From: Pontederia crassipes
Taxonomy: Eukaryota; Streptophyta; Magnoliopsida; Commelinales; Pontederiaceae
NCBI GenBank assembly: GCA_030549335.1
Contig: CM060189.1
Location: 27,427,001-27,491,000 of the forward strand
Reading direction: 5' to 3'
Length of the DNA: 64,000 nt
In this document: positions 23,357-36,616 of the stretch, piece after piece
Position numbering within the stretch: position 1 is the first letter of the stretch
How the letters are laid out: every line of letters starts with the position of its first letter
Program-made: the position numbers and the translations under genes
Notes under the pieces: generated by a model
Database searches by the model: none
Told to the model about the DNA's origin: nothing
What the model saw: the letters and a program-made list of their open reading frames with translations, nothing else

Positions 23357-24535
23357 TCAGCTCCGACTTAGGAGCAGCAGGGAGTCCTTGCTGTCGAGCT
23401 CGAACTTGCAGAAAGGATGATCTTCTTCGAGGAAATTAGCCTTCTTCTCTTCTTCCTGAAGCAAAAGTGGCTTGGATTCATCCAGTTGATGAGTCCTTGG
23501 ACTAATATTGCCTTCTTTCAGAATTCTGTCCTCCTCCGATTCAGCTGTCACTGGATCAAGCTTGACATCTGAATTTAAATTATCATCCTTGTTATCTGGG
23601 ACTGTACTGACCCGCGTGCCATAGTTTTCGTAGTGCGAGTGGCTTCTTCCATAGGTCTGCGAGGACTCTGCCGTGCAGTTGTCTGATGACGACCAACTTA
23701 GATTGAAGCTGCCAAAGCCTTGTATCCCCCGAGAAATCTTTCGAGCCCTGTCGCGCTCTTCTCTGAGCAGCGGCCCCTTCTCAAGCAGCTTTAGAACCCT
23801 CTGTGATTTGTTGCTCACAGCCACTCCCCAGTTAAACCTGCAATGAGTTGCACACATCTGAAGTTATTACTGTTTTTGTAAGATCACAATGCAGTGGACT
23901 TTAAGCAACCAAGAAATCAATGAAAAGAAACGAATGGAACGAAAGCTTACCCCTTTTCATCAACGTACTGGAACTCGCCCAGTTCCAGTATGACATCTCT
24001 ATCTTCCTGGAACTCCTCTGAGACGCTTTCTGGCCCATGAATAAGAAGGTGCTCCAGCAGTATCAGAGCTTTGTACGCCAACCTCCAGTGCTTCAGTTCA
24101 AACTTCTCAAGCCTGTGCACATCATACGACGCAGAAACGTCCGTTAGCAACCCATTCTTCGCCAGACAAATCGGCAAGCTTTTGTAGCCCGTGCAATACC
24201 TCTTATGCAAGATTTCGACGATCCTCCAGAAGTCGTCGATCTCGAACGCGGCCCGCGATATCCGGTGCATCGTCATGGCGTCCGGCGCCCAAGGGCTCCC
24301 GTTGGTCACATCCTCGGTCAACCTGTTCATCCAAATCGATAAGCAAAACCTCAGATAAACTTCAGAAAGGCCATGATCGATCGGGGCACGACGCGCAAAC
24401 TCACTGTTCAGCCAGCGTGACATCCGTGAGAGCCAACCGGGCCGTCCGAATCTTATCCTTGAAGTAATTGGAAGCCTGCTTGAGCACATGGAGCGAGAAA
24501 GGAGCGCCCGTGGGGGTGCTGCCGTCCATGGACAT
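23357..24535 (-). CDS. ENTH-domain protein (epsin-like clathrin adaptor family)
   Basis: Three exons read on the minus strand: 24535-24405, 24322-23951 and 23837-23357. The introns are 82 and 113 bases, with donors CA|gtgagt and GG|gtaagc and acceptors gaacag and ttgcag. The phases close to 327 codons plus TGA. The start is MSMDGSTPTGAPFSLHVLK. The ENTH domain covers about residues 12-165: FKDKIRTARLALTDVT, LTEDVTNGSPWAPDA, FWRIVEILHKR, YKALILLEHLLIHGPES, FQYVDEKGFNWGVAV. It then reads KGPLLREERDRARKISRGIQ, matching small plant ENTH proteins. About 31 extra residues (YCTGYKSLPICL and on, to DVHRLE) sit inside the domain where relatives are shorter; they may be a retained intron-like segment or a true loop. 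The tail is acidic and Ser-rich without clear clathrin boxes. ENTH domains bind phosphoinositides at budding membranes. The cargo is unknown. Confidence 0.92.
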
Positions 24536-27092
24536 GGCTGCTCCAAGGTAGCTGCAAAAGTGAACACCTTAAAGAACCTTTTTTTTTTCTCTCTTGTTGT
24601 TCCTTATAAACTTTGTAGTTCTACTGCTCGAATCAAATCCTTGTGGTCGGCATGCGTAAGCAATGAAGCAAGAAACAGCGCAGCAGCTCCAAGTCTCAAC
24701 TGCTCTACTCTCCGCTGATGCAGAGGGATGAGACCTGGTCACAACGTGGAGTTGGCGGGCATGATGGCGAGAGAAGGGGGAGGCAATCAAGTAACAACTA
24801 AGGGAGTGAAACGGGACTTCCACCACTGCCGGGATTTGGATTTTTGAACCGTAGTAGATGTAGCAGTTGACTGGGAGGACACCCCAAAAGTAAAGTGATC
24901 TTTAGGATACTTCAAACTTCTAAACCAAGAAGTAGACGAAAATAATTCTCAAAGTAGATTTAGGTGAAGAGAAAATTGTTTCTTTTAACAAAAAAAAATG
25001 CATAAATTAGACTTAAATTTCAAAACCCTTTGTTCTTCCTCCTCATTTGAGTTGAAGGGTTCTTCCGTGATGATTTAGGTGTTCGTAAACACAATCCAAG
25101 GGGAGCTCATTTGGAAAAGGAGAAGAGCTAAGAGAAGATTTTTTTTAAAAAAAAAAAGGTTTCGAGACTGAGATATGTAAGGGTGATTACATTTTTAATT
25201 CATCTAACTCATGAATTGAGAGATTGAGCTTGATTTTTTATCCATTTGAGTGAATTTGAGTTTCCCTTATCAAATTTCATGCATTTTGCTTCCATTCTTA
25301 CCTATTCTTTATGGTCTTATATTAGAAATTATAGAACTTTAATGATGGACCATGACATGCTATGGTTATATAGAATGAGATTAGTTCTCCTAACTTTTCT
25401 ACATGTTATATACCATAGATGTGATGAGCTTGTACATTATCAAACTAGGAGGCAATGTAGTAAATCATAGCGAGACAATGAGAAGGGTCAAATCCAACTC
25501 AACTCGACCTCAATTCGGTTATGATTGGGTCGGGTACGGATTGTAATTTTTCAATTCAACTCAAATTTATTTTATTATTTTAATTTAAGTTTCAGATTCT
25601 ATTTTATATTAAAAGTATAAAAATATTAAAAAAATTTAAATGTGTAAAATAATATTTAAACACTCAAAAAATTATTTTATGCTTTAAAAATAAATATTAT
25701 ATAATATTAAGTAATAAAAAGCAAGAAAAAAATAAAAAATGATGATCGGATAACCTGATCATTCGATCCGAACCGAATCGGATTGGATCGGATTCAACTC
25801 TCCCAAGGGCATAACTCTAATCCTGAGCATCATTGCCTCCAATTTTTCTAAGTTAAATCTGAAAAGCCAGAAAATGGTTCTCTGTTATATATTCAGCCTG
25901 TTACTCAATTGAACAAAATTGGAATATAAATGTTAATTAATAATAGTATCGAATAGAAAAATGAAATAAAAATCTTCTTTTGTATTATTTGTATACAATG
26001 TGGTTAAGAATAATTAATCCAATAAATAAATTTTAACTTCACTAAAATAGTTCGAAATGCCATGATTACTTCTATTCTTTTAAATTAAAAAAAATATAAT
26101 TTGGCTATTTTATCTTTGTTAGTAATATTTATCATTTTAAAAATGAAACAAAGTTGCACCCAAAATAATAATAAACTCTTGTTGGTAATATTTATCAATA
26201 AGCTCATTGGAAGCAAGTTCACATCTTAGTTATTAAATGATGATATATAATTTGAATACATTTTGTTCCTTTTTTTTTTATCGAGACGCATCAATTTTTA
26301 AAACTACTAGCACATGATTAATTTGGTGTTATACGAATAAATTTTGAGCAACATGGTGACTATATCGGACTTGGGGCTACATTTTCCACGTTCCACGTTA
26401 GTCACTACATTTTGTTCTTGTATAATCCAAATAATATGATATATTTTATTGCTTTACTCGGGAATTGTATATTTGTAATTAACCAAAGAAATTATAAATT
26501 AATATCTACGATTTTTAAATATATGAGTGTGAAATAAAATAAGAAGAAGTATGCTAGATGAAGGAAAAATAGAAATTATAGTGAATAACAAAGTGCATTG
26601 AATAGAAAAAAAAATTCATAAATTACTAAGTTTTATCTATGGGTTCTCATAACACCAATGAAATAGATATTTCTTGTACATAGTCTATTGGTAAAAGAAT
26701 TGTCCTATTTCATTCTTTTATATGTTATATTTCACTTGTCATAAAAAACTATTAGTGATAATGTAAATTTGAGTTATGAGTGAAATGGAGAAAGAGAAAA
26801 AATAGCTACCACAACTGTTGATACATCAATCACATAAAATTCAAAATACGAAACACAACATTCTAAATTATATAAAATGAATCTTTATTATTTTACATTA
26901 GCATAAGTGTTACTTTAATAAACATTTTGGTTAATATGAAGGAAAACATTGGTAAAAATAAGTATTGATAAATTAATTACGCTATTTTGACAAAAAATAA
27001 TTAACTGGCAATTTTAATACTTGTCTGGATGAATGCACATGTAATAAAGGGTTCTTTTGACATAAACAACTAAACTCTCCTTTTCATTATAC
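24536..27092. other. Promoter side of the ENTH gene and AT-rich intergenic DNA
   Basis: 24536-24830 is GC-richer and probably holds the 5' UTR and promoter. The rest is AT-rich and includes one copy of a dispersed repeat (25495-25805). No gene seen. Confidence 0.5.
25495..25805 (+). repeat. Dispersed repeat, copy A
   Basis: Shares order and wording with 48245-48625: a gggtcggg-type start, then 'aaatRtgtaaaataatattt', 'ttattttatgctttt', 'attatataatatt', then gatgatcggataac and a ccgaatcgg-rich end. Both copies lie in the same orientation and differ by small indels. It is probably a non-autonomous transposon family; no clear terminal repeats were found. Confidence 0.65.
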
Positions 27093-27106
27093 AAAGAAAG
27101 ATTCAA

Positions 27107-29181
27107 TGGAGAATGGACCCCAATCAGAGCCAACTTCTCAGTTGGAGGTAGTACTAAGTATCCTAAACAAGTTCTGCAATGTTGCGGGGCAATCCATCAT
27201 CCCAACAAAATCTTCCATTTTCTTCTCCAAGATGGTTTCACAAACTACAAAATATCATATCATTCAGCGGAGCTCGTTCAAGGCAACCATCTCGATAGGA
27301 AATATCTTGGTATGCCTATTATCTATGGATGCGTTAAGAAGGACTACTTCATGCAGCTGGTTGATTCGTGCTCGCATTGATGGCTGGATAGCTAACATGC
27401 TTTCTCTTGTGGGGAGAATCACTCTTGCTAAATTAGTTATACAGGTGATCCCAACCTATGCGATGCACACTCTGCGCATACCCAAAATAATCTGTAACGA
27501 GATTCAGAAGCTCACTAGGAACTTCATTTGGGGCCACACACCGTCCTATTGGTGTTCACATCTCGTTAATCGAAACACCATCGCTCAGCCAAAAGCCCAT
27601 GGGGGACTTGGCATCAAGCGCCTCGACGCCTTCAATAGTTCCTTACTTGCCAAGCGAGGTTGGAATATAGCCTCACGTTAGGATCGTTTGTGGGTACATG
27701 TGCTCTCTGCCAAGTACCCCGCCTGAGTTAACCATCAATGCATTCTAAGGGCTTCAACAAGTGATACTTGGCTTTGGAAATCCATTTGTGCTGCATGGAA
27801 CCCTCTTGCCCACATTGTCAGATGGAATGTTGGGAGGGGCTCCGAAATGAATTTCTAGAGCGATAATTGGCCACCAAATGAGAGACCTCTAATCTTAAGA
27901 GCCATGGCTCCCATCCTTATTAGGCTATTGACGGCAAAGGTCTGCGACATGGTTGGAACAAATGGCTACTGGAACATTCAGATAATTCAGGAATTCCTTC
28001 CCATGCAAACTCTCCTCAAGCTCGCGAGCATGCCCACGCCTTCAGCCAATGCACTAGAGGATTGTGTCTACTAGCCACTTGAAGCAAATGGAACCTTTAC
28101 ATCACGCTCCCATATGACTATCTGTCCACCCCACTTCTCAACCCACGGAATTCTCTTTGAGAACTAATTTGGAAATGGTAAGGTCCTCAAAATGTCTGGG
28201 CTTTCCTTTGGCTTGTGGGATACAACCAAATACTTACCAATGAGCAACGCCAACAAAGAAGAATGTCATCATCAGGCACCTGCACTCACTGTCCAGCTTC
28301 GATTGAAACCTCCCTGCATGTGCTACGCAACTGCCCCTAGGCAAAGTCCATATGGAGAAAGCTCATCCCTCGACCCTTTTCTTCAACATTCTTTAACTAC
28401 CAACTAATTGTCCGATTGTCCTTGAATTAGCAGACTCGACTTTAAGCTGAAGCTGGCGTTGCTTGGACTTCCATCTTTGGAGCAACTTGTTGGCTTCTCT
28501 GGACATGGAGGAACAAGCTCATCTTTGATCACGACGCAAGACTACCACATGATTCTATGAGCATAATCATGCAAACAACGTTGCAATATCAAATTGTCCT
28601 TGCTCGACCCTGCACAACTGTCGGGCCTCATGCGATCACATGGAAAAAGCCACCTGATTGTTGGATTAAATGCAATGTTAATGGTGCAGCTACATGCGAC
28701 AACCTCTACAGTAGTGCAGGGGTCGTTCTTCGTGAACATGAAGGACACTTTATTTGTGCACTCACTCGGCATATTGGCCCTGGCTTAGCCCTTTCTGCTG
28801 AACTTCACAGCATCCAAACTCTCATTGGTCTGGGACATGGATTTTAGGCATGTTATTATGGAATCTGACTCCATCACAGCTTTGTCGCAAGCTCTCAAGC
28901 ACACTCAGAGCCCCACACATCCTCGAGCTCGTCGAAGCTATCCACAGACTCCTTGCGCGGCAATGGAATATCATCATCATGCACGTCTACCGCGAAACAA
29001 ATCAAGCGGCGGACTGGCTTGCCCGAAAGGCACTTCCTCCGTCTACGAGCAATGGAATCTTAAGCTACCCCGACTTCCCCCTTGGGGTGCTTTTTGTTTG
29101 GGAATATTATTGGGGTTCCTGTACCACGCCTTTTTATCTTTAATTTTACTCCCTAGGCTCCGACCTTTATCCTAGAGAAAA
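27107..29181 (+). mobile_element. 5'-truncated LINE (plant L1-type non-LTR retrotransposon)
   Basis: A perfect 14-bp target duplication aaagaaagattcaa lies at 27093-27106 and 29182-29195, and the insert ends with a short A-rich run after cctagag. The 5' end starts within the reverse transcriptase region. The frame at 27106-27681 reads LSILNKFCNVAGQSI, GRITLAKLVIQVIPTYAMHT and HGGLGIKRLDAFNSSLLAKRGW, the C-terminal RT and connector text of plant L1 elements. An RNase H domain follows at about 28640-28900 (WIKCNVNGAATCD, SAELHSIQTLIGLG, then in another frame HVIMESDSITAL). The first catalytic Asp of the RNase H is replaced by Asn (CNVNGA), and stops and frame changes lie in between, so this copy is dead. 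No endonuclease domain remains. Confidence 0.93.
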
Positions 29182-29411
29182 AAAGAAAGATTCAAGGTAA
29201 TTTGGTATTCGTAATATTTATTGGAGTGGCAATGCATGCATCAATTACATCGTATTACGTCTAAGTTTTAAAATAATTAAAATATGGGAAGAGGATTATG
29301 GTGGGCGTTGTTGATATGTGAAATGACCAATTGGATCTAACTTTTTGTTTTGTTTTAGATAATTAGGTTTGATATTATTTTTGCAAAACCCGTCCAAAAG
29401 TAAGTAGACAA

Positions 29412-29828
29412 TAGGGGTGAAAGTGATACGATCGGGTGGATTTTTTTGTTTAAAAAAGTCATCTTACTTTTTTGGTTGGTTTTTTTAAAATTTTAAAAAT
29501 TTTATCAGTTTTTTGGGATGGTTTTTATAAGAAAATATTGATAATATCTAAGAGGTGTTTTATTTTATAGATTAATGTCATTCACATATTATATATTGTA
29601 ATGCTACTAGTTATGACTTATTTGAATGTTCTATATATATATAATGAGATAAATACCATGTTTATTGAGTAATTATATATATTATAAGTATTTAAAATAT
29701 AATACTAATATATATATATATATTAAAAAATTAATTAAGTAGGTCTCCAAAAGATTCCTCGGGTGATTTTTTTTAGACTTAAAAACTGCCTAGATTTTGT
29801 GTTTCTATATTTTTTACTTACACCCCTA
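29412..29828. mobile_element. hAT-like non-autonomous element (TAGGGGTG ends)
   Basis: It begins taggggtgaaagt and ends acttacacccccta-like (ttacttacacccta with one more c), giving inverted ends of about 13 bases. The flanking 8-mers gtagacaa (29404-29411) and gtagatac (29829-29836) agree at six of eight. The 417 bases are AT-rich and have no coding capacity. Confidence 0.7.
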
Positions 29829-29836
29829 GTAGATAC

Positions 29837-32800
29837 CACCTTATCACAATCTAAATTTAATAACAACGCATTGCTTCAAGTGTCAATCAGATTATTTTCT
29901 TCTAAGAAAAATACAATAAATTATTGTTATTATTAATATTTTAAATCTTAATTCAATTATAAATTCTTTTCACTCCTATTTTTTATTGAAAATCTAGATA
30001 GTATTAATTTTTTTTCTATCTTTGTATTGAAAGTTCTTTATAAGTTCTATGAAATATGAATTATTGAACGTAATAATCTTTATTCTTCCATAATAATATA
30101 ACTCAATTAGAATGAATTTTCTAATTAAATTAATCTTACAAGTGTATGCGATTTCTCTCTCACTCATTTTGTAACAAGAGTTGTGATCCTCATCTCTTGT
30201 TGCGTGCAACTGAGGAAGTAAATCTGCACTGAAAACCTGAAGAAAAGAATTACCAAAGGCATCATAATATCAAGTGATTGTGTGTTAGAAATATGGTCAA
30301 CCATGAATTCTTGACCGACTGAGCAGGAAACGTTCAACTCATGATATAAATACTATTTGGACTTTGTCAGGATTATTCCACTCGGTTCTATGACGTTTGT
30401 TAGTCCTAATTAAGGACTGCAGCATGCGGCAGGTGGATCAAAACCTTGGGCGGAAATATTTTTCTGAACGTTTCTCGTCTGATGGGATGTGTACAAAGTG
30501 CAGTGCAACATCATGGAGGTAGGATTGTCTTTGCTAAGTCCGAAGTTGGTGATTCCGTCATCTCCATGTTCATTCGTGGGCCTCTCATTTTAGGGTTCTG
30601 ATAATTGCTCCTGTAACCAATTAAAGATGATGGAAGGTTGGCATAATTGGATACGATGTTGATTCTTGAGATCGCTAGATGTTTATAGCTCTAGATTCGA
30701 TTATGATTTATTCGTATCACTCTCATTGAATTAGATTAGTCAGTTGTTAGTAGTTCTGAACATCATCGGTGAGTCTCGATTGAAAAAATATGATGGAGAA
30801 ACGTATCTGACTACGTTGGACTTGGGTCACTCAAATCGGATTTGGTCGTGTCTCAAACCATGTTATATCGTGGGTTGGCCCAGTCGGGCCGAGTATCGGC
30901 CTACTTTTTTTTTTGCAGCCTTTGCATCCTGGAACTGAGGTTGCATCCGACCTTCGTTGTTGAGCCCCACCTCCAGCTTCTCCATTGAGAATTTTCAGCC
31001 CCAACTTGATCTCCATGAGCTGTCCACGATCCAGGCGTAGTCCAGCACCCACTATCCCGGCATAGTCCGCCACCCACGATCTTAGCGTGGTCCGCCGCTC
31101 TGTGCACCCCCCAGCCATTGCATCATCGAAGAAAAGTGCTTGAACAGCTCCGGATTTTGCCATCACTAATTAGGTGGTGTGCCAACATCATGATCTACGT
31201 GTTCATCATGTCGACGATGCGAGCATTGTGTCATCAGGGTTGAGCTCGAGCAACTTGTTGATGAAGCAGGCGTACACATTCTCATGATACTTCGCGTCGA
31301 TCGCGACGGTGCCACAGTTGCACATGTAAGTGAGAGGGCTATCGCTCGTCGCCGTCGATGGCGATTGGAAGTGATGGGGAAGTGCGTGGACTCGAAATTG
31401 GACTTCTGGGCTTCCAAACGAATCAAAAGTTTTTCACTAATTAAATATTTAAATAATAAAAATAAAAATAAATCATGTTATGTCGGGTTATATCCAACAC
31501 CCTGCTAGACAGCCTGACATGATTTGGCCCGGGTCCGATTGTGCTCGAGCCGACCTCGACAAAATTTTGTACTGACCGCAGGTCAGATCGGATGGCCCAC
31601 ACAAAATTTCATCTCTAGTCATCATATTCCGACCTTGCATAGTAGCCAAGAATATAACTGTTATAAGAGTGTTTAAAGATCAGATTGGATTCGACCTGAT
31701 CTTAAACTCGATTTAACTTTATTAAAGTTGATCGAATTAGTTTATCTCCATTTGAAAAGTTTGATCAGATCCACTTCGATCATGATCGGGTCGAATCATC
31801 AAGTTACCTCGTTACTTTTTTCTACAAAAATGATATTACATATTCATCTTAAAATATAAAATAAACTTTTCACATGGGTCGGGTCAGGCCCGCTAGTGAG
31901 GTTGACCCCGTGGTTACATGTGGGGGTTCTTCTCCTTCGTTTTTTTTTCTTTTTAGTGATATCCAAAAGTTCAAAATACGTAATAATCCAAAGTTATTGT
32001 CCAAAGTCCAAATGCTCGACCTTTCGTTATACATGGTATGCAGGGACTTTTTGTTATGAGATATATGGAGGTGTAAACTCAGATAGAATTTACATGTGTA
32101 GATTCATGATTGAATCATTTAATGATAGATGATATCTTGTCATTGTGACATCAAATAGTTAAAGTTATCAAATAGTTAAGATCCATCATCAAATTTTAAT
32201 CCAATAATTGAATTACACATGTAAATCCTATACAATTTTCTCTTTTGTTATATACAATATGTGTACCTATGACCCAGGGTTTGGAATAAATCCCGATGAT
32301 TAGATGATCCGATCGAGTTTGTGTTTGTCACGTAAGTCATTTGGTCTCAGTTTTAATGATTGAATACATTTTTAAAAAAATAATAATAGTAGTATCTAAA
32401 ATAAATAAGATTGAGTTTAATATTAAGTGTTAAAATAATCTAAGAATATAATATAAAATAGAAATTGAAAATTGTGTGGACCTAAGATGAATCCACATGT
32501 GTGTATCTATAAATCAATGATGGTCTTAAATTCATTTTAAATTCACACTAAAAAATATTTATCAAGGATCACTATTGATTTATCAATCAAGGATCCACAT
32601 ATTCTTTTTTCCCTATAAAATAATTGGTAATTTGATTTTTTTTTTTGCGTCAAATGGTTTAGATGTCGGATTATAATTCCTATTCGATACCCGACCCAAA
32701 ACTTTTTAGAACAGCACAAGTAATGTTTAATAGATCGGAGGGATCCCAATAAACAATCAAACAAGTTCTTACCGGACACAGGATGAACTTGGGAGGATTA

Positions 32801-33733
32801 TTAATTTAACGGACTATTATTGCACAATCTATTAAGCTTTTAAACTCGTATCATCCAATAGAATTCAATAATTAATTTAACGAGCAGGCTGGCTAACAGT
32901 TAGCATTTTTAAAAAATAATTGATCTTCTTAATATTTTATTTTCAAATTCGATATTATTATTTCGTTATTTTCTCGTTTATATATATTTTTTTCTTGTTA
33001 CATTAATAAAATAATTAATGCAACATAGTCATTTCATTATTTGTTCACTTTAATTTTTTCATTAATAATAAAACGAGTAAAAATAAACAGAGAAAAAAAA
33101 ACTATTTATATTTTGTTATTTACTATATATTATTTTACAAGATTGCTAACTTTCGTTATTGATATATAACAATTACTAATGTTGGAAGTACTTTTAAAAT
33201 GATTACCATATTGTACAAACAACTTAAAAATCATGTAAGAACCCATTATCCCTTGAGCTCAATGATAGGTTCGAGTCCAAATCGGATGATCTTGTCTATT
33301 ATTTAAGAAACACCGCCAATTCATCCCTAAAGGAGATCGGCCAGTTGACATGTTTTTATTTATTACAAAATTTTAACAATTGTGAAGAAAAATTAGCCCA
33401 ATTATCATCTTTTATGTGTGGCCCCAAAGTTGTGATGCCTTTAGACAAGAAATCCACTAAGAGCACGACCCATAATTGAATTTTAAAACAATTTAGCAAA
33501 CCAAAGCCCAGCAGAACATAAGAACATTTTTTTTCTTTCCAGAGAGAGAGAGAGAGAGAGAGATGAAGACCTGGAATGCACGAGGTGCAATGATGGATGT
33601 CATAAGCTATGATGCGACAGTGAACTTGTTGTTCACTCTGTGCTTTGCCTTAAAAAGTTGCAACAGATCCATAAACAGAAACAGTCCTGTTGAAGAGCAT
33701 GTGCATGCAATTCCTCAAAATCCCTCTACCTCT
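29837..33733. other. Intergenic DNA with repeat relics; no gene seen
   Basis: 30810-31620 is GC-richer and contains gggccgag and gggtccg-type wording plus an end-like 'tttcatctctag' (31605-31616) of the Ac/hAT kind, but no matching start. 31680-31920 has gatcgggtcgaa motifs like the other GGGTC-rich repeats. A GA run lies at 33541-33563. Open frames (up to 111 codons) match nothing I recognise. Confidence 0.45.
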
Positions 33734-36613
33734 CCTTACAAGGAGAAAAATTAAATTTCCGAGAGGGAGATGACGCCCGTCGTCGGAGCAGTGTGAGTGA
33801 GAGAAGGGAGAGCCAGAGAGATGGAAAGAGGGAGAGATAGAACATGAGAGAGAGGAGAGTGAGAGATATAAGGAGAGAGAAAAATGTGACGGAAAAGTTC
33901 GATGGAAATAAAATTAAAGTTTCCAATGGTCCTATCTATCGAAATTATCGATGGATTTTTCATTCGTCGGTAACTCCGATAGACGGTGTAACACCTCGGT
34001 GGTTAAAAAAAAAGGTGTAAATACTTTAAAAGAAGGGGGCAGTTTGGTCTTTTAAAAAAAATAAAAAAAATATACGTGGAAAGGCGGTGAGAGAAGACAT
34101 CGACTATTCACCTCGACCGCTACAGTGGCGTGCAAGGAGACCCAACCGCCCCTACTTCTGGTCGTCGGATCTCCGCCATCCGAACTCCATTTTTCGCGTG
34201 TGAGGTACCGATGAAAAGAACGCGACGAGACGAACATTTTGACATATGTTAAGGGATGATCGGTCCACTGTTCGCAACGCAGTGAGGGCTGAATTTGAGA
34301 AAGGGGGAAACTTTTCTAGCAACCCGTTCTGACTTCAATTCGCGACGATCTTCCTCCTGATGAGTTCTACATCATCCTCAGGTCGATTGGGTCCATTTTA
34401 AGGGGTTGTAAATGTGTTTGTGCTCCCAATCTTGTAGATAGCCGAGATTGGGGTTTTTCGGCAACCTTTCCGGTGACTTTTCCGACGAGTTCGATGAGGG
34501 GTTTTGGTCAAGTTCACAATGACGTTATGATATGTGCTCACATCAGGGAGAAATACATCAAGTTGCTGTCCGTATGAAAATTAATCACAAATTACTTGTA
34601 GGTTCATCGATTTCGAGTTTCGATCGTTGGGCGATATTTTTGACGACTCATCCTCAATGTGTATTGGTAAACGAATGAAAATACACAATAAATTTGATAT
34701 CGCATATAAAACTAATTTTTAATGAATTTTATTATGTACTAATGAAGAAGACGACGTTCGGCGTTCGGCGGGCATGATTCCAATTTAGAGAGCGGAGGGT
34801 CTTGTTTATTGTGGTAAGGATATGATTGATGGTCGAAACTATTTATAAGATCTAATTTATAAATTGATAAGAATTAATTATAATATTTAATTCAGATTAT
34901 TATATGCTTAATTGGATATAATATGTGGCTGTCCGTTGAGGTTTGAGTAGAGTGCTATTAGTTGACGATTTTTTTCTCTATCGATAAGCATGCTAAAAAT
35001 CTATAGTGATGAATGATTCATGAAAATTAGTTTATATGATAATTATAGTTCATTAATTATGAACTTAGGTAAAAAAATTATAAATTATACTTCTAAGCAC
35101 CAAGATGTCATTAAAGGATTATTATAAAGTAATTAATGAACTAAAAGACAAATGATACCCAGAAGTGATAAATGTCCTAAATGATTAAGCTTATATTTCT
35201 AAATAGGGTTAAATGAATGTAATAGGTACTTCTCTCCTTTGAGTGGATTCGGACGGAAGATAGTTGAGACTTGAGGAATCCAAGGGGTGGAAACTTATCT
35301 CAAATGATATTAATTACTTAACTATTCGGAGTGGTAACATTATCCCATAAGATGTGAGATACGAGGGGTGTGATTGAGTACTCCATTAAGGAGATTGGAT
35401 ATCTATATTTGATGATAATTCCCCAACTTATATTATATATATGATTTCATCATGCAAGTGCACACATAAGATTCATTTTTTAATATTCATTATGTGAATG
35501 AGTTTCATTTTTAAGAAGAGAAGATTTGAATATTTCTTGAAAATAAAGATGTTAATTTCCGCTACGATTTTAATACTTGAGATAGACGTTTTAACTCATT
35601 GAGCTTAATCCATGCTCATCCATTTTTCTTTAATGTTTACAAGAAAGGAATATATATACTGCATGTTGATTGGAAATGAGTATAAATTCAAAAAGGGATA
35701 GTGTGTGAGATCCTGCAATGAGCATATTTGGCTCAGTGTTCTTTCTTTTGATACTTATCATTTTTTTTTACCGACTATTATGATTTCAATTATCTTGACA
35801 CCACATGGTTTTGGGTTGTGGCTCATGATTTCTTGTGAATTTAAATTGATCGATGGGAGCGGAGGCTCCATGGTTTATAGATGAGACGATATTATGGAAC
35901 TGGATATGGATGAGTCCTTATCATACATTTGGATAAGGGCTTGAGTCCCTTAATGGATTTTGACAGGCATTCGATATGTTTTGTTGTGTAATAGTTTTGG
36001 GATGAAACTCGTATGTTCTTATAGTTCAAAAAATTTGGGCTTAAGTCACATATTATTTGGTAATTATAATCTGTCATTGATGTACATATTAAATTTTATA
36101 AATTGCATGTGATGTGAATAATTATGGATAAATATTGTATTTGACGCATGAACGAATTTACGCATACGTCATGCCGAAATTTTTGAAAATTTTTAGTGTT
36201 AGTTGATTTTTAGAACGTTGATTTGCGTTGAAAATTTGAATTTGAATTTAAATGAACGATTTTCGGTTTCACCCCTTGTGGCGCCAAATCGAGTAGCTAG
36301 ACGTCACAGACGGGACCGTCAAAATCATTAACAATAAAATATTAAATAGTTTGCTTATATAATTTTATTATTAATTCAATTATTGATGGCTCGATCGCTT
36401 CGAAGGCTATAGCCGTCGATAGAATCGTCGATAATTTCGAAGGCTATAGCCGTCAATAAATTACTGTCAATATTTTAGAGGAAATTTTCTTTCGGTCTCA
36501 AATGCCGTCGAAAAATGTGAAGTCGTTGCGGATTTTTGGAAATCGCTAGTTCCCATCGCTATTTAGCTTCATTGAATCTCTTTTTCTTAAAAAACCATCA
36601 TCTTCTTGTAGTG
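33734..36613. mobile_element. CACTA-like non-autonomous element interrupted by a solo LTR
   Basis: The right end is ttcttgtagtg (36603-36613), that is CACTACAAGAA read inwards, the hallmark terminus of CACTA (En/Spm) transposons. It is preceded by subterminal motifs repeated in both orientations (cgaaggctatagccgtc twice at 36401-36455, atgccgtcgaaaaa). The left part (33760-33986) carries related wording (cgatgg, cgtcggtaactccg). A degenerate left end, ccttacaaggagaaaaa, may lie at about 33734, but the left boundary is uncertain and no 3-bp duplication was confirmed. Without the LTR the element would be about 560 bases. Confidence 0.45.
33987..36308 (+). mobile_element. Solo LTR, probably Ty3/gypsy class, nested in the CACTA-like element
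   Basis: It starts TGTAACACCTCGG and ends GACGTCACA (TG...CA), with a perfect 5-bp duplication gacgg at 33982-33986 and 36309-36313. At 2322 bases with no internal coding region or second LTR beside it, it is best read as a solo LTR left by recombination. The TGTAACACC start is common in Ty3/gypsy chromovirus LTRs; the lineage is inference. It is younger than the CACTA-like element it sits in. Confidence 0.83.
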
Positions 36614-36616
36614 TTA

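Noticed and set aside
31605-31616. hAT end-like tttcatctctag
   Set aside because: No matching start and no 8-bp duplication could be found upstream.
33260-33285. tRNA-like B box (ggttcgagtcc)
   Set aside because: No matching A box or cloverleaf around it; at best a decayed SINE head.
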